Origin: Planctomycetota bacterium
GTDB lineage: Bacteria > Planctomycetota > Planctomycetia > Pirellulales > Pirellulaceae
NCBI GenBank assembly: GCA_024274855.1
Contig: JAJSAJ010000819.1
Coordinates: forward strand, 1 to 13,303
Direction: 5' to 3'
DNA length: 13,303 bases
Every line of letters starts with the position of its first letter. Within the stretch, counting starts at the first letter, position 1. Shown here one piece after another: positions 1 to 7,297 of this stretch. Made by a program: the position numbers and the translations under genes. Below the pieces are notes generated by a model. The model made no database searches and was not told the DNA's origin. It saw nothing but the letters and a program-made list of their open reading frames with translations.

Positions 1-28
1 CCAAAACACGAATTGGCGCAGCACCAGG

Positions 29-697
29 TTACGGATTGGCGTCGGGATCCGCGAAATACTTGTCAAGCAATGTCTTGATGGGGAAACAGTATTTGGCACG
101 TCGACGACCTGCTTCGACGACGGGATCCAGGGCGATGGCCGAGCTGTCGGAGGGGAATAGACTTAGGAAGCTTCGTGCCTGCTCGCGATCAGCAATCTCG
201 CGAACCGTTCCAGGCTCGCCGGCATCTCGCAGGTAAGCTTCCGCTCGGTCCGGGTTGGTAAAAAGACTGATGGCGATCAGCGAGTTGCCGTCACGGCCTT
301 GACCGTCAATCGACGCGAACCCGTCCTCCTGCTCGACGATGAACACTGGGTAGTTCCAGGGCGAAAGGTCCTTGGCCAGCAGTTCATGGCCGAGCAGTTC
401 CGTGACAGATACATTCCAGGCCGTATCGAGTCCGTCTTCCGTTGCCAAGGGATCAAAAGCGATTTCGGTGACGGGGTGCCTGAGGCTTTGCAGCAGCCAA
501 CCGAACTCGCGGGAATTGTGCAACGGACGAGGTTGACTGCTAATACCATGGGTATCGACAAAGGTGTCTGCCGTGGACTCGTTTGTGAAGACTGCTAGTC
601 GTGGTGCAGGCGGGTCGTTTCTTGTGGAACTGTCGACCGAGACAAAACCGGCACCCAAGGGAATGACGTAAACCGGGTACTTCCATTCGAATGTCAT
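29..697 (-). CDS. Hypothetical protein made of two tandem copies of a ~105-residue domain
   Basis: A 222-residue protein with no signal peptide or membrane segment, so probably cytoplasmic. It is an internal duplication. Copy 1 (about residues 4-100) and copy 2 (about 110-210) share the order W-(K/N)-YPV-(Y/F), then GF-(V/A)-S-(V/I)-D, then an (V/L)FTN motif followed by an Ala-rich helix, then an (A/I)(F/L)DP motif and a closing LL-containing helix. The order 'FTN + helix + DP strand' is reminiscent of SseB-type domains, but that is a guess. ATG at 697 is chosen because GGGAG lies 8 bases upstream; an in-frame GTG at 706 would add three residues but has no properly spaced ribosome site. The gene starts 18 bases after the stop of the PhoD-like gene, so the two are probably cotranscribed and translationally coupled. 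Function unknown. It ends at TAA just inside the window edge and appears complete. Confidence 0.8.
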   Translation of the reverse strand: MTFEWKYPVYVIPLGAGFVSVDSSTRNDPPAPRLAVFTNESTADTFVDTHGISSQPRPLHNSREFGWLLQSLRHPVTEIAFDPLATEDGLDTAWNVSVTELLGHELLAKDLSPWNYPVFIVEQEDGFASIDGQGRDGNSLIAISLFTNPDRAEAYLRDAGEPGTVREIADREQARSFLSLFPSDSSAIALDPVVEAGRRRAKYCFPIKTLLDKYFADPDANP

Positions 698-705
698 TAG
701 CTCCA

Positions 706-710
706 CTCCC
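706..710 (-). promoter_or_regulatory. Ribosome binding site deciding the start at 697
   Basis: On the minus strand this reads GGGAG, 8 bases before ATG at 697. The alternative GTG start at 704-706 directly abuts this motif and so would have no usable spacing. Confidence 0.5.
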
Positions 711-715
711 GACAG

Positions 716-2596
716 CTAGGGGAACTCGACCACTAGTGTTTGCGAGTCGACATGCGGTGCTGATGCGATGTTTTTCAAGTGACGCCGCGCTTTGCTAGTG
801 GCGACCGTGATCGAATACGTGCCCGGTTCAAAGACCCTTGGTTTAAAGGAGTCTCCGAGAATTCGGACGGCATACACGAGCTCGCCGGTCGCCTGGTTTT
901 CAATCATCACCACCGGATTGTCCGCTCCTCGGACTTTGATTGTGGGCAGCCAGCCGACGGCTTTGCGCGAGTAGTTGTCGAATTGGCTGATTGTCCTCGG
1001 CCATCCCGTGTACTGCCGGCTGTTCGGGTCGGTCGGGTCGGTCATGCGAGGCCAGCATTCCATCGTGATAGTCCGTTTTTGTTTGTCGAATCGAACGATT
1101 CCGAATCCGGGCATGCGATCATGCAGGACGGCCGGCTTGCGGCCGGTCTTGTGTGGATTCGTGTGTGCATAAATGGTCATCCGATTGCCAAATCCATCAA
1201 GGTAGTCGCCCGTATATGGCTGGGTTGCGCCGGGAGCCGGATGGAGCGGTTTCTTATCGGGTTCCCACCATCGAGGCCACAGATTGGCGATTGACGGTAC
1301 GCAAAACCACCACGAGGAATCTCGGAATGCTTCGATTCCATATTGGCCGATTGTGGCAAGATGCTGGTCGCCGCATAGGTGGACAGCAAAACATCGGCGC
1401 ACCAGGTCGACCGCCTTGTCGCGACCTGTCTGAGGCCAGCCATTGGCATCAAAGTCGACGTAGTAGAATGTCTTGCCACCACCATGGTGTGTTGATGTCA
1501 TGTTGAACGCGGTCTGGGAAACCACGGCCTTGATGATCGATCCGTTCCATTGCCGAGCCCATTGCCGCAGGAAATCCAGTTGGCGATCGCCCAGAAGTTG
1601 TTTGCCAGGCAGATCCAGGGATTTCGGATCGTAGTCGGGCGTATTGATGTGGTCGGGACGGGGCCCGAGGCCCTTTTTCACGATTTTCAGATCCGCGCAG
1701 CCCGACTTGAATTTCCTGTCTTCCAGGATGGCGAAGTCGATTCCGCCAACATTCAACGACGTGTAATAGACGCCAATTCCTTGTTGAATTGGTGTTGGAT
1801 CGAACGGATCTGGAAGGTGGGACGTTTGCTGACGTTCCATCATCTTCACGTATTCGGCGGGGCGCGTATATCCGCCATCCACGTCTCGCTTGACCTTGCG
1901 CCCGCCGCCGCCCCAGAGATTTGGTTGTCCGGCATCATGGTCATCGGGGATGCAGACGGTTGGGCGATTCCGGATAATCTGGCCGAATGTCTTGCCAAAC
2001 TCGAGCCATGCAGCCGTATGCTGCGTGTGGTTATAGACTTGGTCGCCGGTGAAAATCAGCACGTCCGGGTCAACTTTTTCGATGTTGTCAACAACATCCT
2101 GTTTCGAAACTTCACCGCCGCCGGGATGGGGCGAGTTGCCGGTAAAAACGGCCGCGACGATTTTGGCTTTCTCAATCGGATCGTGTCGGATCAGCCCTTC
2201 ATAGGTTGCCCCACCGGCGTGGCGCACTCGATAGGGCGTGTCCTTGGAGGTGTCCCAGTTCTCAACTCGAAAGGTGGCTGTCCAGCCAATCGGATGGACC
2301 GTGGCTTTCGCGATCTGCGTCCAACGGCCATCGCGTTGCACATCGAGCTCGACTTTCATTGCCTCGCCCTCATGTACGGGGTAGAGCTGGGCGGAAAGCT
2401 TCAACACGTTGCTCTGAACCGTGTAGAGGGCGAAGCCAATCAGTTGGTCCCGTGGAACATCGGCGATGCGAGATCGATCATCAACTTTCAGCAAAGCGGG
2501 CCATTGCCGGGGCTTGTTGGGCTTGTCCGCCTTACAGGGCCGAACGCCAATGGTTGCCAGCAGGATTAGCGTTATCAGACAAGCGATACGTTTCAT
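716..2596 (-). CDS. Secreted PhoD-like metallophosphatase (alkaline phosphatase D family)
   Basis: 626 residues. Residues 1-23 are a signal peptide (KR, then a hydrophobic ITLILLATIG core, cleavage near CKA), so the enzyme is exported. Residues ~60-140 look like the N-terminal beta domain of PhoD-type enzymes. The metallophosphoesterase core shows TGDQVY (Asp185), a DDHD motif (218-221) and CGDQH (Asp410, His412), which in this superfamily bind the two metals and the phosphoester. The expected product is inorganic phosphate from phosphomono- or diesters. Odd points are a Gly-rich insertion just after DDHD (about 228-232) and a C-terminal beta region (~545-626) beyond the catalytic core. ATG at 2596 is supported by GGGGTG five bases upstream. 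It is followed closely by the duplicated-domain protein at 697. PhoD-like family membership is clear; the actual substrate is not visible. Confidence 0.88.
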   Translation of the reverse strand: MKRIACLITLILLATIGVRPCKADKPNKPRQWPALLKVDDRSRIADVPRDQLIGFALYTVQSNVLKLSAQLYPVHEGEAMKVELDVQRDGRWTQIAKATVHPIGWTATFRVENWDTSKDTPYRVRHAGGATYEGLIRHDPIEKAKIVAAVFTGNSPHPGGGEVSKQDVVDNIEKVDPDVLIFTGDQVYNHTQHTAAWLEFGKTFGQIIRNRPTVCIPDDHDAGQPNLWGGGGRKVKRDVDGGYTRPAEYVKMMERQQTSHLPDPFDPTPIQQGIGVYYTSLNVGGIDFAILEDRKFKSGCADLKIVKKGLGPRPDHINTPDYDPKSLDLPGKQLLGDRQLDFLRQWARQWNGSIIKAVVSQTAFNMTSTHHGGGKTFYYVDFDANGWPQTGRDKAVDLVRRCFAVHLCGDQHLATIGQYGIEAFRDSSWWFCVPSIANLWPRWWEPDKKPLHPAPGATQPYTGDYLDGFGNRMTIYAHTNPHKTGRKPAVLHDRMPGFGIVRFDKQKRTITMECWPRMTDPTDPNSRQYTGWPRTISQFDNYSRKAVGWLPTIKVRGADNPVVMIENQATGELVYAVRILGDSFKPRVFEPGTYSITVATSKARRHLKNIASAPHVDSQTLVVEFP

Positions 2597-2633
2597 AATG
2601 TCACCCCAATAATGCGGTCCGTGAGTGGGTTCA

Positions 2634-2647
2634 AACGCACTTGCGTT
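2634..2647. promoter_or_regulatory. Short inverted repeat upstream of the PhoD-like gene
   Basis: A perfect dyad AACGCA-CT-TGCGTT about 38 bases upstream of the phosphatase start. It could be an operator half-site pair or a small leader hairpin. It does not resemble a Pho box that I recognise. It also sits between the ATPase stop and the next start, but has no T-run, so it is not a classical terminator. Confidence 0.3.
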
Positions 2648-2662
2648 CGGCGTTCACATCTT

Positions 2663-2668
2663 ATCATA
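2663..2668 (-). promoter_or_regulatory. Possible -10 element of the PhoD-like gene
   Basis: The minus strand reads TATGAT here, about 67 bases before the start codon. I see no good TTGACA-like hexamer 16-18 bases upstream, so this is weak. The 144-base gap between the ATPase stop and the phosphatase start is long enough for an independent promoter. Confidence 0.2.
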
Positions 2669-2740
2669 GAGCATGGCGTGGTCTTTTTGCTATATCGGGC
2701 CCAGAGAACTCGTATCGAAAGGACTTCGATCTGCCGGTCC

Positions 2741-4930
2741 TTATTGGCGTCGTTGCTTTGGGTTGAGTAATCGCAAGCCGTTGAAGATCACCAGCAGCGA
2801 CGCTCCGGTGTCAGCGGCGATCGCGGCCCAGAGTGACGCGTAGCCACCAAGAGTCATCAGAACGAAGATGCCCTTCACCCCCAGTGCTAAGGAGATGTTC
2901 TGGTGGATAATCGCCAAGGTGCGTCGCGAATGCTGAACGAGCCAGGGGAGTTTTGAAATATCATCGGACATCAGAGCAATGTCAGCCGTTTCGATCGCCG
3001 CGTCGCTACCGGCCGCGCCCATGGCGATGCCGATAGATGCACGCCCCATTGCGGGAGCGTCATTGACCCCATCACCGACCATGGCGACGTGCTGGTAGCT
3101 GTCGACCAGCGATTCGACAGCGTTCACTTTGTCGATCGGCAGCAGCTCGGCATGAACTTCCTCGATGCCTGCTTGCTTGGCAATGACGTCAGCGGTTCCT
3201 CGATTGTCGCCGGTTAACATGACAAGATGATGAACTCCAAGGTCGCGAAGTTGTTCAAGTACCTCTTGGGCGTTTGGACGGAGAGTGTCGGCCAGCGTGA
3301 TGAAACCGCACAGATGTTTCTCGTTGCCTACGACAACGACGGTAAGGCCCGCCTGCTGCATCGCCTCCAACTGATCGTGTACTTCCAGAGTCTCCTGCTG
3401 TCGTTCCTCGAGAAAACGATGTGAACCGAGCCAGTATTGTCTTCCGCCAATTTGTCCCGTCGCCCCTTTGCCTTGGATGATCTCAAACTGATCGACATCG
3501 GGAATCGTAATACCACGCTCGTCGGCAGCCACGACGATGGCTCGAGCCAGTGGATGGTTGCTGTGCGACTCGAGAGCGGCGGCTCGCTGCAGCAGTTCCT
3601 CCTGATCGTGGCCGCTCATCGGCACGACATCGATGAGCTTGGGACGTCCCTCAGTGAGAGTTCCCGTTTTGTCCAGGGCGATTGCTCGAAGGTGAGCCGG
3701 CGCTTCAATGAACAATCCCCCTTTAATGAGCACTCCATTTCGCGCGGCTGCCGCTAGTGCAGCGACCACACTGACCGGTGTCGAGATGACGAGTGCACAA
3801 GGGCAAGCGATGACCAATAGGACAAGTGAGCGGTAGAGCCACGTGATCCAGTCCGCACCGAACAATAAAGGTGGGAAGAAAAGGACCGCACTTGCCAAAG
3901 CCATCACGACGGGCGTATAGAGTCGGGCAAACTTCTCGACCCACTGCTCCGACGGTGCACGACGAGACTGGGCATCACCAACCATGCGGATGATGTGAGC
4001 AAGCGTTGTGTCGTTGGCCGGTCGCGTCGACTCGACTTCCAACACGCTGTCACCATTGATGGTTCCAGCAAAAAGCTCGGCGCCCGGGCCCTTCGAGACA
4101 GGCATGCTTTCGCCAGTGATCGGTGATTGATTGACATCGCTCATGCCTCGCACAACAACCCCGTCCAACGGGATCTTCTCTGCCGGTCGAACGATGAACA
4201 AGGTGCCGACGGCCACGTCCTCTGGCCGCACTTCCTGCTCGTTGCCATCTTCGTCCCGTACTCTTGCGATCGGTGGCGCCAAGTCCATCAATGCCGCAAC
4301 GGCTCGGCGGGCGCGGCCCACACTCCAGGATTCCAGCAGCAACGAGACCGCGAACAAGAACGCGACCATCGCCGCTTCAAACCACTGGCCAATTGCCGCA
4401 GCACCAATGACCGCGACTGTCATCAACAGGTTCATGTCCGGACGTGCCGTTACCGCAGCCCGCCACGCTTTCGGTAAAATGTACCAGGCACCTGTTATGA
4501 TGCCGCCTAGATACAACACAATCGAACTGATCGGAACACCGAAATGAACACCTGATGACGGCGATTCGATCGCAGCCATCAGGCCACCGGCCAGCCACGC
4601 GTGCGTTAGAAAACCGGCGGCGGTGAACAGGCCACTCGCCAGCGTCATCAGCATGCGGCCATCGGGCCGGAATCCCGTAGGTTTATCCCGCTCGACTGTT
4701 TCTCTCCAGATTTCGGCGCGCATGCCCGTTCTCGCTACCGCCTGAATCAGATCGGCTGTCGAAACAAACGGTGCACCCGGCTGGAGAGTCAATTTGGCGT
4801 TGAGAATATCAAACGTAAGATGCTCGTCGCCACCAACAAGTGGGCCTAACTGACGCTTTAACGCAGCCACTTCGTCGGCACAGTCCATTCCGTGGATTGT
4901 GAAAACCCGCTCCTGATTCTCGGTAGTCAT
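2741..4930 (-). CDS. P1B-type heavy-metal-translocating ATPase (Zn/Cd/Pb export type)
   Basis: 729 residues, full length for the family. It pumps divalent soft metals out of the cytoplasm using ATP. Visible in order: an N-terminal HMA-like domain (1-75) with GMDCADE at 14-20, having a single Cys instead of the usual CxxC; transmembrane segments at roughly 95-200; actuator-domain TGES (272-275); the intramembrane metal site CPC (376-378); phosphorylation motif DKTGT (Asp420); a P1B His-Pro pair (459-460); TGDN (573-576); GDGVND (619-624); and a final helix with Asp707 in ADTGA. CPC plus that conserved Asp in the last helix is the signature of the ZntA/CadA subgroup rather than CopA. The ATG at 4930 has a GGGGA-type site about 8 bases upstream. 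No ArsR- or MerR-type regulator, chaperone or metallothionein gene is adjacent, so how it is induced cannot be told from this window. Confidence 0.93.
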   Translation of the reverse strand: MTTENQERVFTIHGMDCADEVAALKRQLGPLVGGDEHLTFDILNAKLTLQPGAPFVSTADLIQAVARTGMRAEIWRETVERDKPTGFRPDGRMLMTLASGLFTAAGFLTHAWLAGGLMAAIESPSSGVHFGVPISSIVLYLGGIITGAWYILPKAWRAAVTARPDMNLLMTVAVIGAAAIGQWFEAAMVAFLFAVSLLLESWSVGRARRAVAALMDLAPPIARVRDEDGNEQEVRPEDVAVGTLFIVRPAEKIPLDGVVVRGMSDVNQSPITGESMPVSKGPGAELFAGTINGDSVLEVESTRPANDTTLAHIIRMVGDAQSRRAPSEQWVEKFARLYTPVVMALASAVLFFPPLLFGADWITWLYRSLVLLVIACPCALVISTPVSVVAALAAAARNGVLIKGGLFIEAPAHLRAIALDKTGTLTEGRPKLIDVVPMSGHDQEELLQRAAALESHSNHPLARAIVVAADERGITIPDVDQFEIIQGKGATGQIGGRQYWLGSHRFLEERQQETLEVHDQLEAMQQAGLTVVVVGNEKHLCGFITLADTLRPNAQEVLEQLRDLGVHHLVMLTGDNRGTADVIAKQAGIEEVHAELLPIDKVNAVESLVDSYQHVAMVGDGVNDAPAMGRASIGIAMGAAGSDAAIETADIALMSDDISKLPWLVQHSRRTLAIIHQNISLALGVKGIFVLMTLGGYASLWAAIAADTGASLLVIFNGLRLLNPKQRRQ

Positions 4931-5400
4931 ATTGGATCCCCACGGCAGGTGTCGACGGTTAAACCTTCGATTATTCGTACCACTTTAGCCATCTGGAGCG
5001 GAGTCGTCCGTGGAGAGAGGGCACATGGCTGCGAAAAAAGGCGCTAGACCTCGCGCATTCAACGTTTTCTCCCAGACAGCTAAAGCGTTACGATTATTCA
5101 CAAGCCTTCTGCAACGAAGTTGGTGAATGATCTGGGTTAAACGCAGACAGTCGAATGGTTGGTGGCCACACCCCCGCGTTCGGTCAAACGGGGATGTCTG
5201 CGCATCCGGCCGTCCGAGAGGCTACCGGGATAATAGTCCATTAACGCCGAAATGCTCAGTGGGGCGGCCAATTGCCGCCATCATTCCAAGATAGTTTGGA
5301 CGTGGGCGCCCCTGCCGATAGAGTTGCGCCACCAACTCGACGGATTGATGCTATTGCTTTGTCGCGGCTAGAGATGGGGAGGATAGATTAGCCGTTTTGG
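4931..5400. other. Noncoding stretch upstream of the metal ATPase
   Basis: No convincing gene on either strand. It must hold the ATPase promoter, but I find no clear -35/-10 pair and no symmetrical MerR- or ArsR-like operator. Two small inverted repeats are visible: 5168-5197 (nine-base arms ACACCCCCG and CGGGGATGT, one mismatch, 12-base loop) and 5263-5279 (GGCGGC, loop CAATT, GCCGCC). Neither is followed by a T-run. Confidence 0.5.
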
Positions 5401-5421
5401 CGCTAGCCACGGTTATTTGCT

Positions 5422-5562
5422 GTCCAACGGAGCTTTGTCTCAAAACCCGGAGAAGCAGTGTTTTCGGGAGGGCGAGGCGCCTGCTGAGCCTCTTGTCTTG
5501 TTGGCCAGAACGGCTCGGCAGGCGCCTCGCCCTCTCGTTTTGAGCCGAAGCCTAACTGGACA
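5422..5562. repeat. Planctomycete 'GEAPAEP' palindromic repeat
   Basis: Core arms 5465-5490 and 5512-5537 are reverse complements at 24 of 26 positions, separated by a 21-base spacer. The mismatches allow G-U pairing in RNA, so a very stable hairpin is possible. Outside the core, flanks at about 5422-5450 and 5534-5562 are again partial reverse complements (GTTTTGAG and TGGACA shared). Because of the symmetry, both strands translate to REGEAPAEP, a peptide string I recognise from spurious ORFs in Pirellulaceae genomes. This is a noncoding interspersed repeat, not a gene. Confidence 0.75.
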
Positions 5563-5689
5563 TCGCCACTTAGCCAGGAATGTCCTAGCAGTGGTAACCC
5601 GAAGCGTAAGCGAGGGAAATCGCCGTAACCCATTTCCTCGCTAACGCTTCGGTTTACTTTTCGGAGCCTAGGTGACGCTGTCCAACTAA
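5543..5689. repeat. Planctomycete 'TRSVSEG' nested palindromic repeat
   Basis: Inner arms 5596-5620 and 5631-5655 are near-perfect reverse complements around CCGAAGCGT and AGCGAGG, with a ~10-base loop. Outer arms at 5551-5574 and 5668-5689 share TGGACA, CGCCAC-like and CTTAG-like blocks in opposite orientation, giving a second palindrome level. Translation of one strand gives VTRSVSEG, another artefact string I associate with planctomycete intergenic repeats. The left outer arm doubles as the right outer arm of the GEAPAEP palindrome, so the two elements interlock. A related single copy lies at 8676-8708. Confidence 0.7.
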
Positions 5690-5696
5690 CATCCCA

Positions 5697-5710
5697 TGGC
5701 CGAATGGCCA
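5697..5710. repeat. Small hairpin downstream of the tandem-repeat gene
   Basis: TGGCC-GAAT-GGCCA can form a five-pair stem with a four-base loop, about 120 bases past the stop codon at 5833. There is no T-run on the minus strand, so it is not a classical intrinsic terminator. The rest of 5691-5832 shows nothing recognisable. Confidence 0.3.
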
Positions 5711-5832
5711 GTGTCGAGGCAAGAACCGATCGGAGTGGTGCAACGGACGCGGTTCCCAGCAGCGTGCCGCGGCGCTGCCGGACAGGCAGTCACACCTTGT
5801 TGGATCTGTTTGCAGGAAAGAACTTCGAGTGG

Positions 5833-7071
5833 CTACTCGGGCGCCGGATCGCGGCGCATCATTCTGGCTTGCTCTGCCGTCTGGCGTCCGTATCCGGGCC
5901 CGATGAACGCGGGTATTTCTGATTCGACGGGCATGCCGGTTTGCATTTCACGCCGCAGGGCATAGGCCGGTCGTTGGAAGTTGGCCGGGTCTTGCTGTCG
6001 CTGTCGAACCTGGTTGGCGTTTGTCTGCCCGAAGTCGCGGCGCATCGCTCTCGCTTGCTCTGCTGTCTGACGCCCGTAGCCAGGCCCGATGAACGCGGGC
6101 ATTTTTGATTCGACGGGCATGCCGGTTTGCATTTCACGCTGCGGGGCGTAGGCCGGTCGTTGGAAGTTGGCCGGGTCTTGCTGTCGCTGTCGAACCTGGT
6201 TGGCGTTTGTCTGCCCGAAGTCGCGGCGCATCGTTCTAGCTTGCTCTGCTGTCTGACGTCCGTATCCGGGGCCGATGAACGTGGGCATTTCCGATTCGAT
6301 GGGCATGCCGGTTTGCATTTCACGCTGCGGGGCGTAGGCCGGTCGTTGGAAGTTGGCCGGTTCGTGCTGTCGTTGTCGAAACTGGTTGGCGTTGGTCTGT
6401 CCGAAGTCGCGTCCCATCGTTCTGGCTTGCTCGGCCGTCTGGCGTCCGTAACCGGGTCCGATGAATGCCGGCATTTCCGACTCGGTGGGCAGGGCGTTTT
6501 GCAGTTCGTGCCGTGCGTTGCCCGGCCGATGGTTACTGTACCGTTGTCTGACTTCACGTTCCATGCGATCCGCACGATTCAGCGTTGCGCGATCGCCGTT
6601 TTGCATGGCACGGTCTCGCATTTTGTCAATGTTGGACAGTTCATGTCGCAAAGCCTGTCGGTTTGGATCCGGACGTTGAAACGAGGTCCCGAGCGGGATA
6701 GATTGTTGTCCTCGTTGGGTTTGACCTTGTTGTCTTTGGTCGTGTTGTCTTTGGTCGTGTTGTGGTGGCTGTGGACGTTCCGACTGGCGGCGCCGGTCGC
6801 CTTGATGTCTGGTTCTGTCTCTGGTGCTATTCGCAGGTGAACGCATCTGGTGCGATGCGGCTTCGGCTGGCATGAATCGCGAGGTGCCGGCCATGCCCAA
6901 GCGTCCCGTGCCGTGTTGTGGACTGGGACGAGCGCCAGTTGGAGTTCGGTGAATCGCGGCGGCACTTCCGCTGTTCGGGCCGTGGGGCCCAGCGGGTCGT
7001 CGGGAGCGTCCCTGGCCCATTGCTGGTACGACCAAGATCAAGACAAGGCAGGATATGACGAGCTGTCGCAT
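5833..7071 (-). CDS. Secreted basic Q/R/P-rich protein with 62-residue tandem repeats
   Basis: 412 residues from ATG at 7071. That start gives a textbook signal peptide (MRQLVISCLVLILVVPAMG, cut before Gln20) and has AAGGA seven bases upstream; an in-frame ATG at 7143 would put 24 unlikely residues in front. Mature regions: 20-85 Gly/Arg/Pro-rich; 85-130 extremely Q/R/H-rich low complexity (HDQRQ repeats); 145-180 a charged probable helix; 190-412 four tandem units (190-251, 252-313, 314-375, truncated 376-412). Each unit carries MP-x-ES-x-(M/I)P, FIGPGYGRQTAEQAR and RRDFGQTNANQ-type blocks. There is no catalytic motif, lipobox, transmembrane segment or known anchor. It is probably disordered and exported. 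It is divergently transcribed from the TPR-barrel gene across 226 bases. I do not recognise a family, and no function can be assigned. Confidence 0.75.
   Translation of the reverse strand: MRQLVISCLVLILVVPAMGQGRSRRPAGPHGPNSGSAAAIHRTPTGARPSPQHGTGRLGMAGTSRFMPAEAASHQMRSPANSTRDRTRHQGDRRRQSERPQPPQHDQRQHDQRQQGQTQRGQQSIPLGTSFQRPDPNRQALRHELSNIDKMRDRAMQNGDRATLNRADRMEREVRQRYSNHRPGNARHELQNALPTESEMPAFIGPGYGRQTAEQARTMGRDFGQTNANQFRQRQHEPANFQRPAYAPQREMQTGMPIESEMPTFIGPGYGRQTAEQARTMRRDFGQTNANQVRQRQQDPANFQRPAYAPQREMQTGMPVESKMPAFIGPGYGRQTAEQARAMRRDFGQTNANQVRQRQQDPANFQRPAYALRREMQTGMPVESEIPAFIGPGYGRQTAEQARMMRRDPAPE
5836..6504 (-). repeat. Coding tandem repeat, 186-bp period, about 3.6 copies
   Basis: Units on the minus strand are 6319-6504, 6133-6318, 5947-6132 and a partial 5836-5946. 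The spacing is exactly 186 bases: the landmark GCCGGTTTGCATTTCACG occurs at 5935, 6121 and 6307 on the plus strand. Units 2 and 3 are nearly identical at DNA level, and unit 1 is more diverged. The array ends abruptly within unit 4, where RRD is followed by PAPE and a stop. Confidence 0.92.
6729..6763. repeat. 15-bp short tandem repeat inside the Q/R-rich region
   Basis: Two exact copies of GTTGTCTTTGGTCGT (6729-6743, 6744-6758) followed by a partial third. On the minus strand it encodes HDQRQ pentapeptides. In-frame period (five codons), so copy number can change without breaking the gene. Confidence 0.8.
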
Positions 7072-7078
7072 TGTTGCA

Positions 7079-7083
7079 TCCTT
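7079..7083 (-). promoter_or_regulatory. Ribosome binding site deciding the start at 7071
   Basis: AAGGA on the minus strand, seven bases before the ATG that opens a clean signal peptide. This supports 7071 over the upstream in-frame ATG at 7143. Confidence 0.65.
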
Positions 7084-7219
7084 TTTTCCACATTGCGAGA
7101 AAATGTGAGGCAAGACAGTGCCAAAAGATATCAGCCAAGTCAAGGTGAATGGAGATGACGTGGCATACTGCTTGCGGCTGTGGGCGTTAAGTCACTCGAA
7201 GGGTGGCTGCCGTGCGCTG

Positions 7220-7249
7220 TTGACCGCGAGGCCAAACTGCTGGTATATG
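7220..7249 (+). promoter_or_regulatory. Candidate sigma70-type promoter of the TPR-barrel gene
   Basis: TTGACC at 7220-7225, an 18-base spacer, then TATATG at 7244-7249. Predicted transcription would begin near 7256, about 40 bases before the chosen start at 7298. This also argues against starting translation at the upstream in-frame ATGs (7118, 7247), one of which lies within the -10. Confidence 0.4.
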
Positions 7250-7297
7250 CTTGGTTCACCGTCTTATTCTCACAACATCGGGTCGACAGGGTCGCGG

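Larger units (their letters stand above)
7072..7297. promoter_or_regulatory. Shared divergent control region
   Basis: 226 bases between the start of the repeat protein (minus) and the start of the TPR-barrel protein (plus). It must contain promoters in both directions. The plus-strand candidate is described separately. On the minus strand TTGACT near 7138-7143 resembles a -35, but no good -10 follows at 16-18 bases. Confidence 0.45.

Noticed and set aside
519..534. TGCAACGGACGAGGTT, matching 5739-5754 at 15 of 16 bases.
   Set aside because: A few such matches are expected by chance in 13 kb. Flanks do not align, and one copy is inside a coding gene.
1550..2569. A 339-codon open frame on the plus strand, antisense to the PhoD-like gene.
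   Set aside because: It is fully opposite a well-supported coding sequence with clear catalytic motifs. Its translation shows no domain, signal or ribosome site; it is a codon-bias shadow.
5403..5644. Small ORFs containing REGEAPAEP and TRSVSEG.
   Set aside because: These are translations of palindromic intergenic repeats. The same peptide appears from both strands because of the symmetry, which is not expected of a real gene.
5859..6840. Long repetitive open frames in other frames and on the plus strand across the tandem array (5859-6575 minus, 6127-6840 plus).
   Set aside because: The 186-bp period is a multiple of three, so any frame without a stop in one unit stays open through all of them. 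Only the 7071 frame has a signal peptide and a ribosome site.
7110..7123. TGGCAC-TGTC-TTGC on the minus strand, resembling a sigma54 -24/-12 promoter ahead of the repeat-protein gene.
   Set aside because: The spacing between GG and GC is nine bases instead of the strictly required ten, so it is unlikely to function.
7118..7297. A 60-residue N-terminal extension of the TPR-barrel protein.
   Set aside because: It precedes an excellent signal sequence, overlaps the candidate promoter, and its composition is not protein-like. The start at 7298 is preferred.
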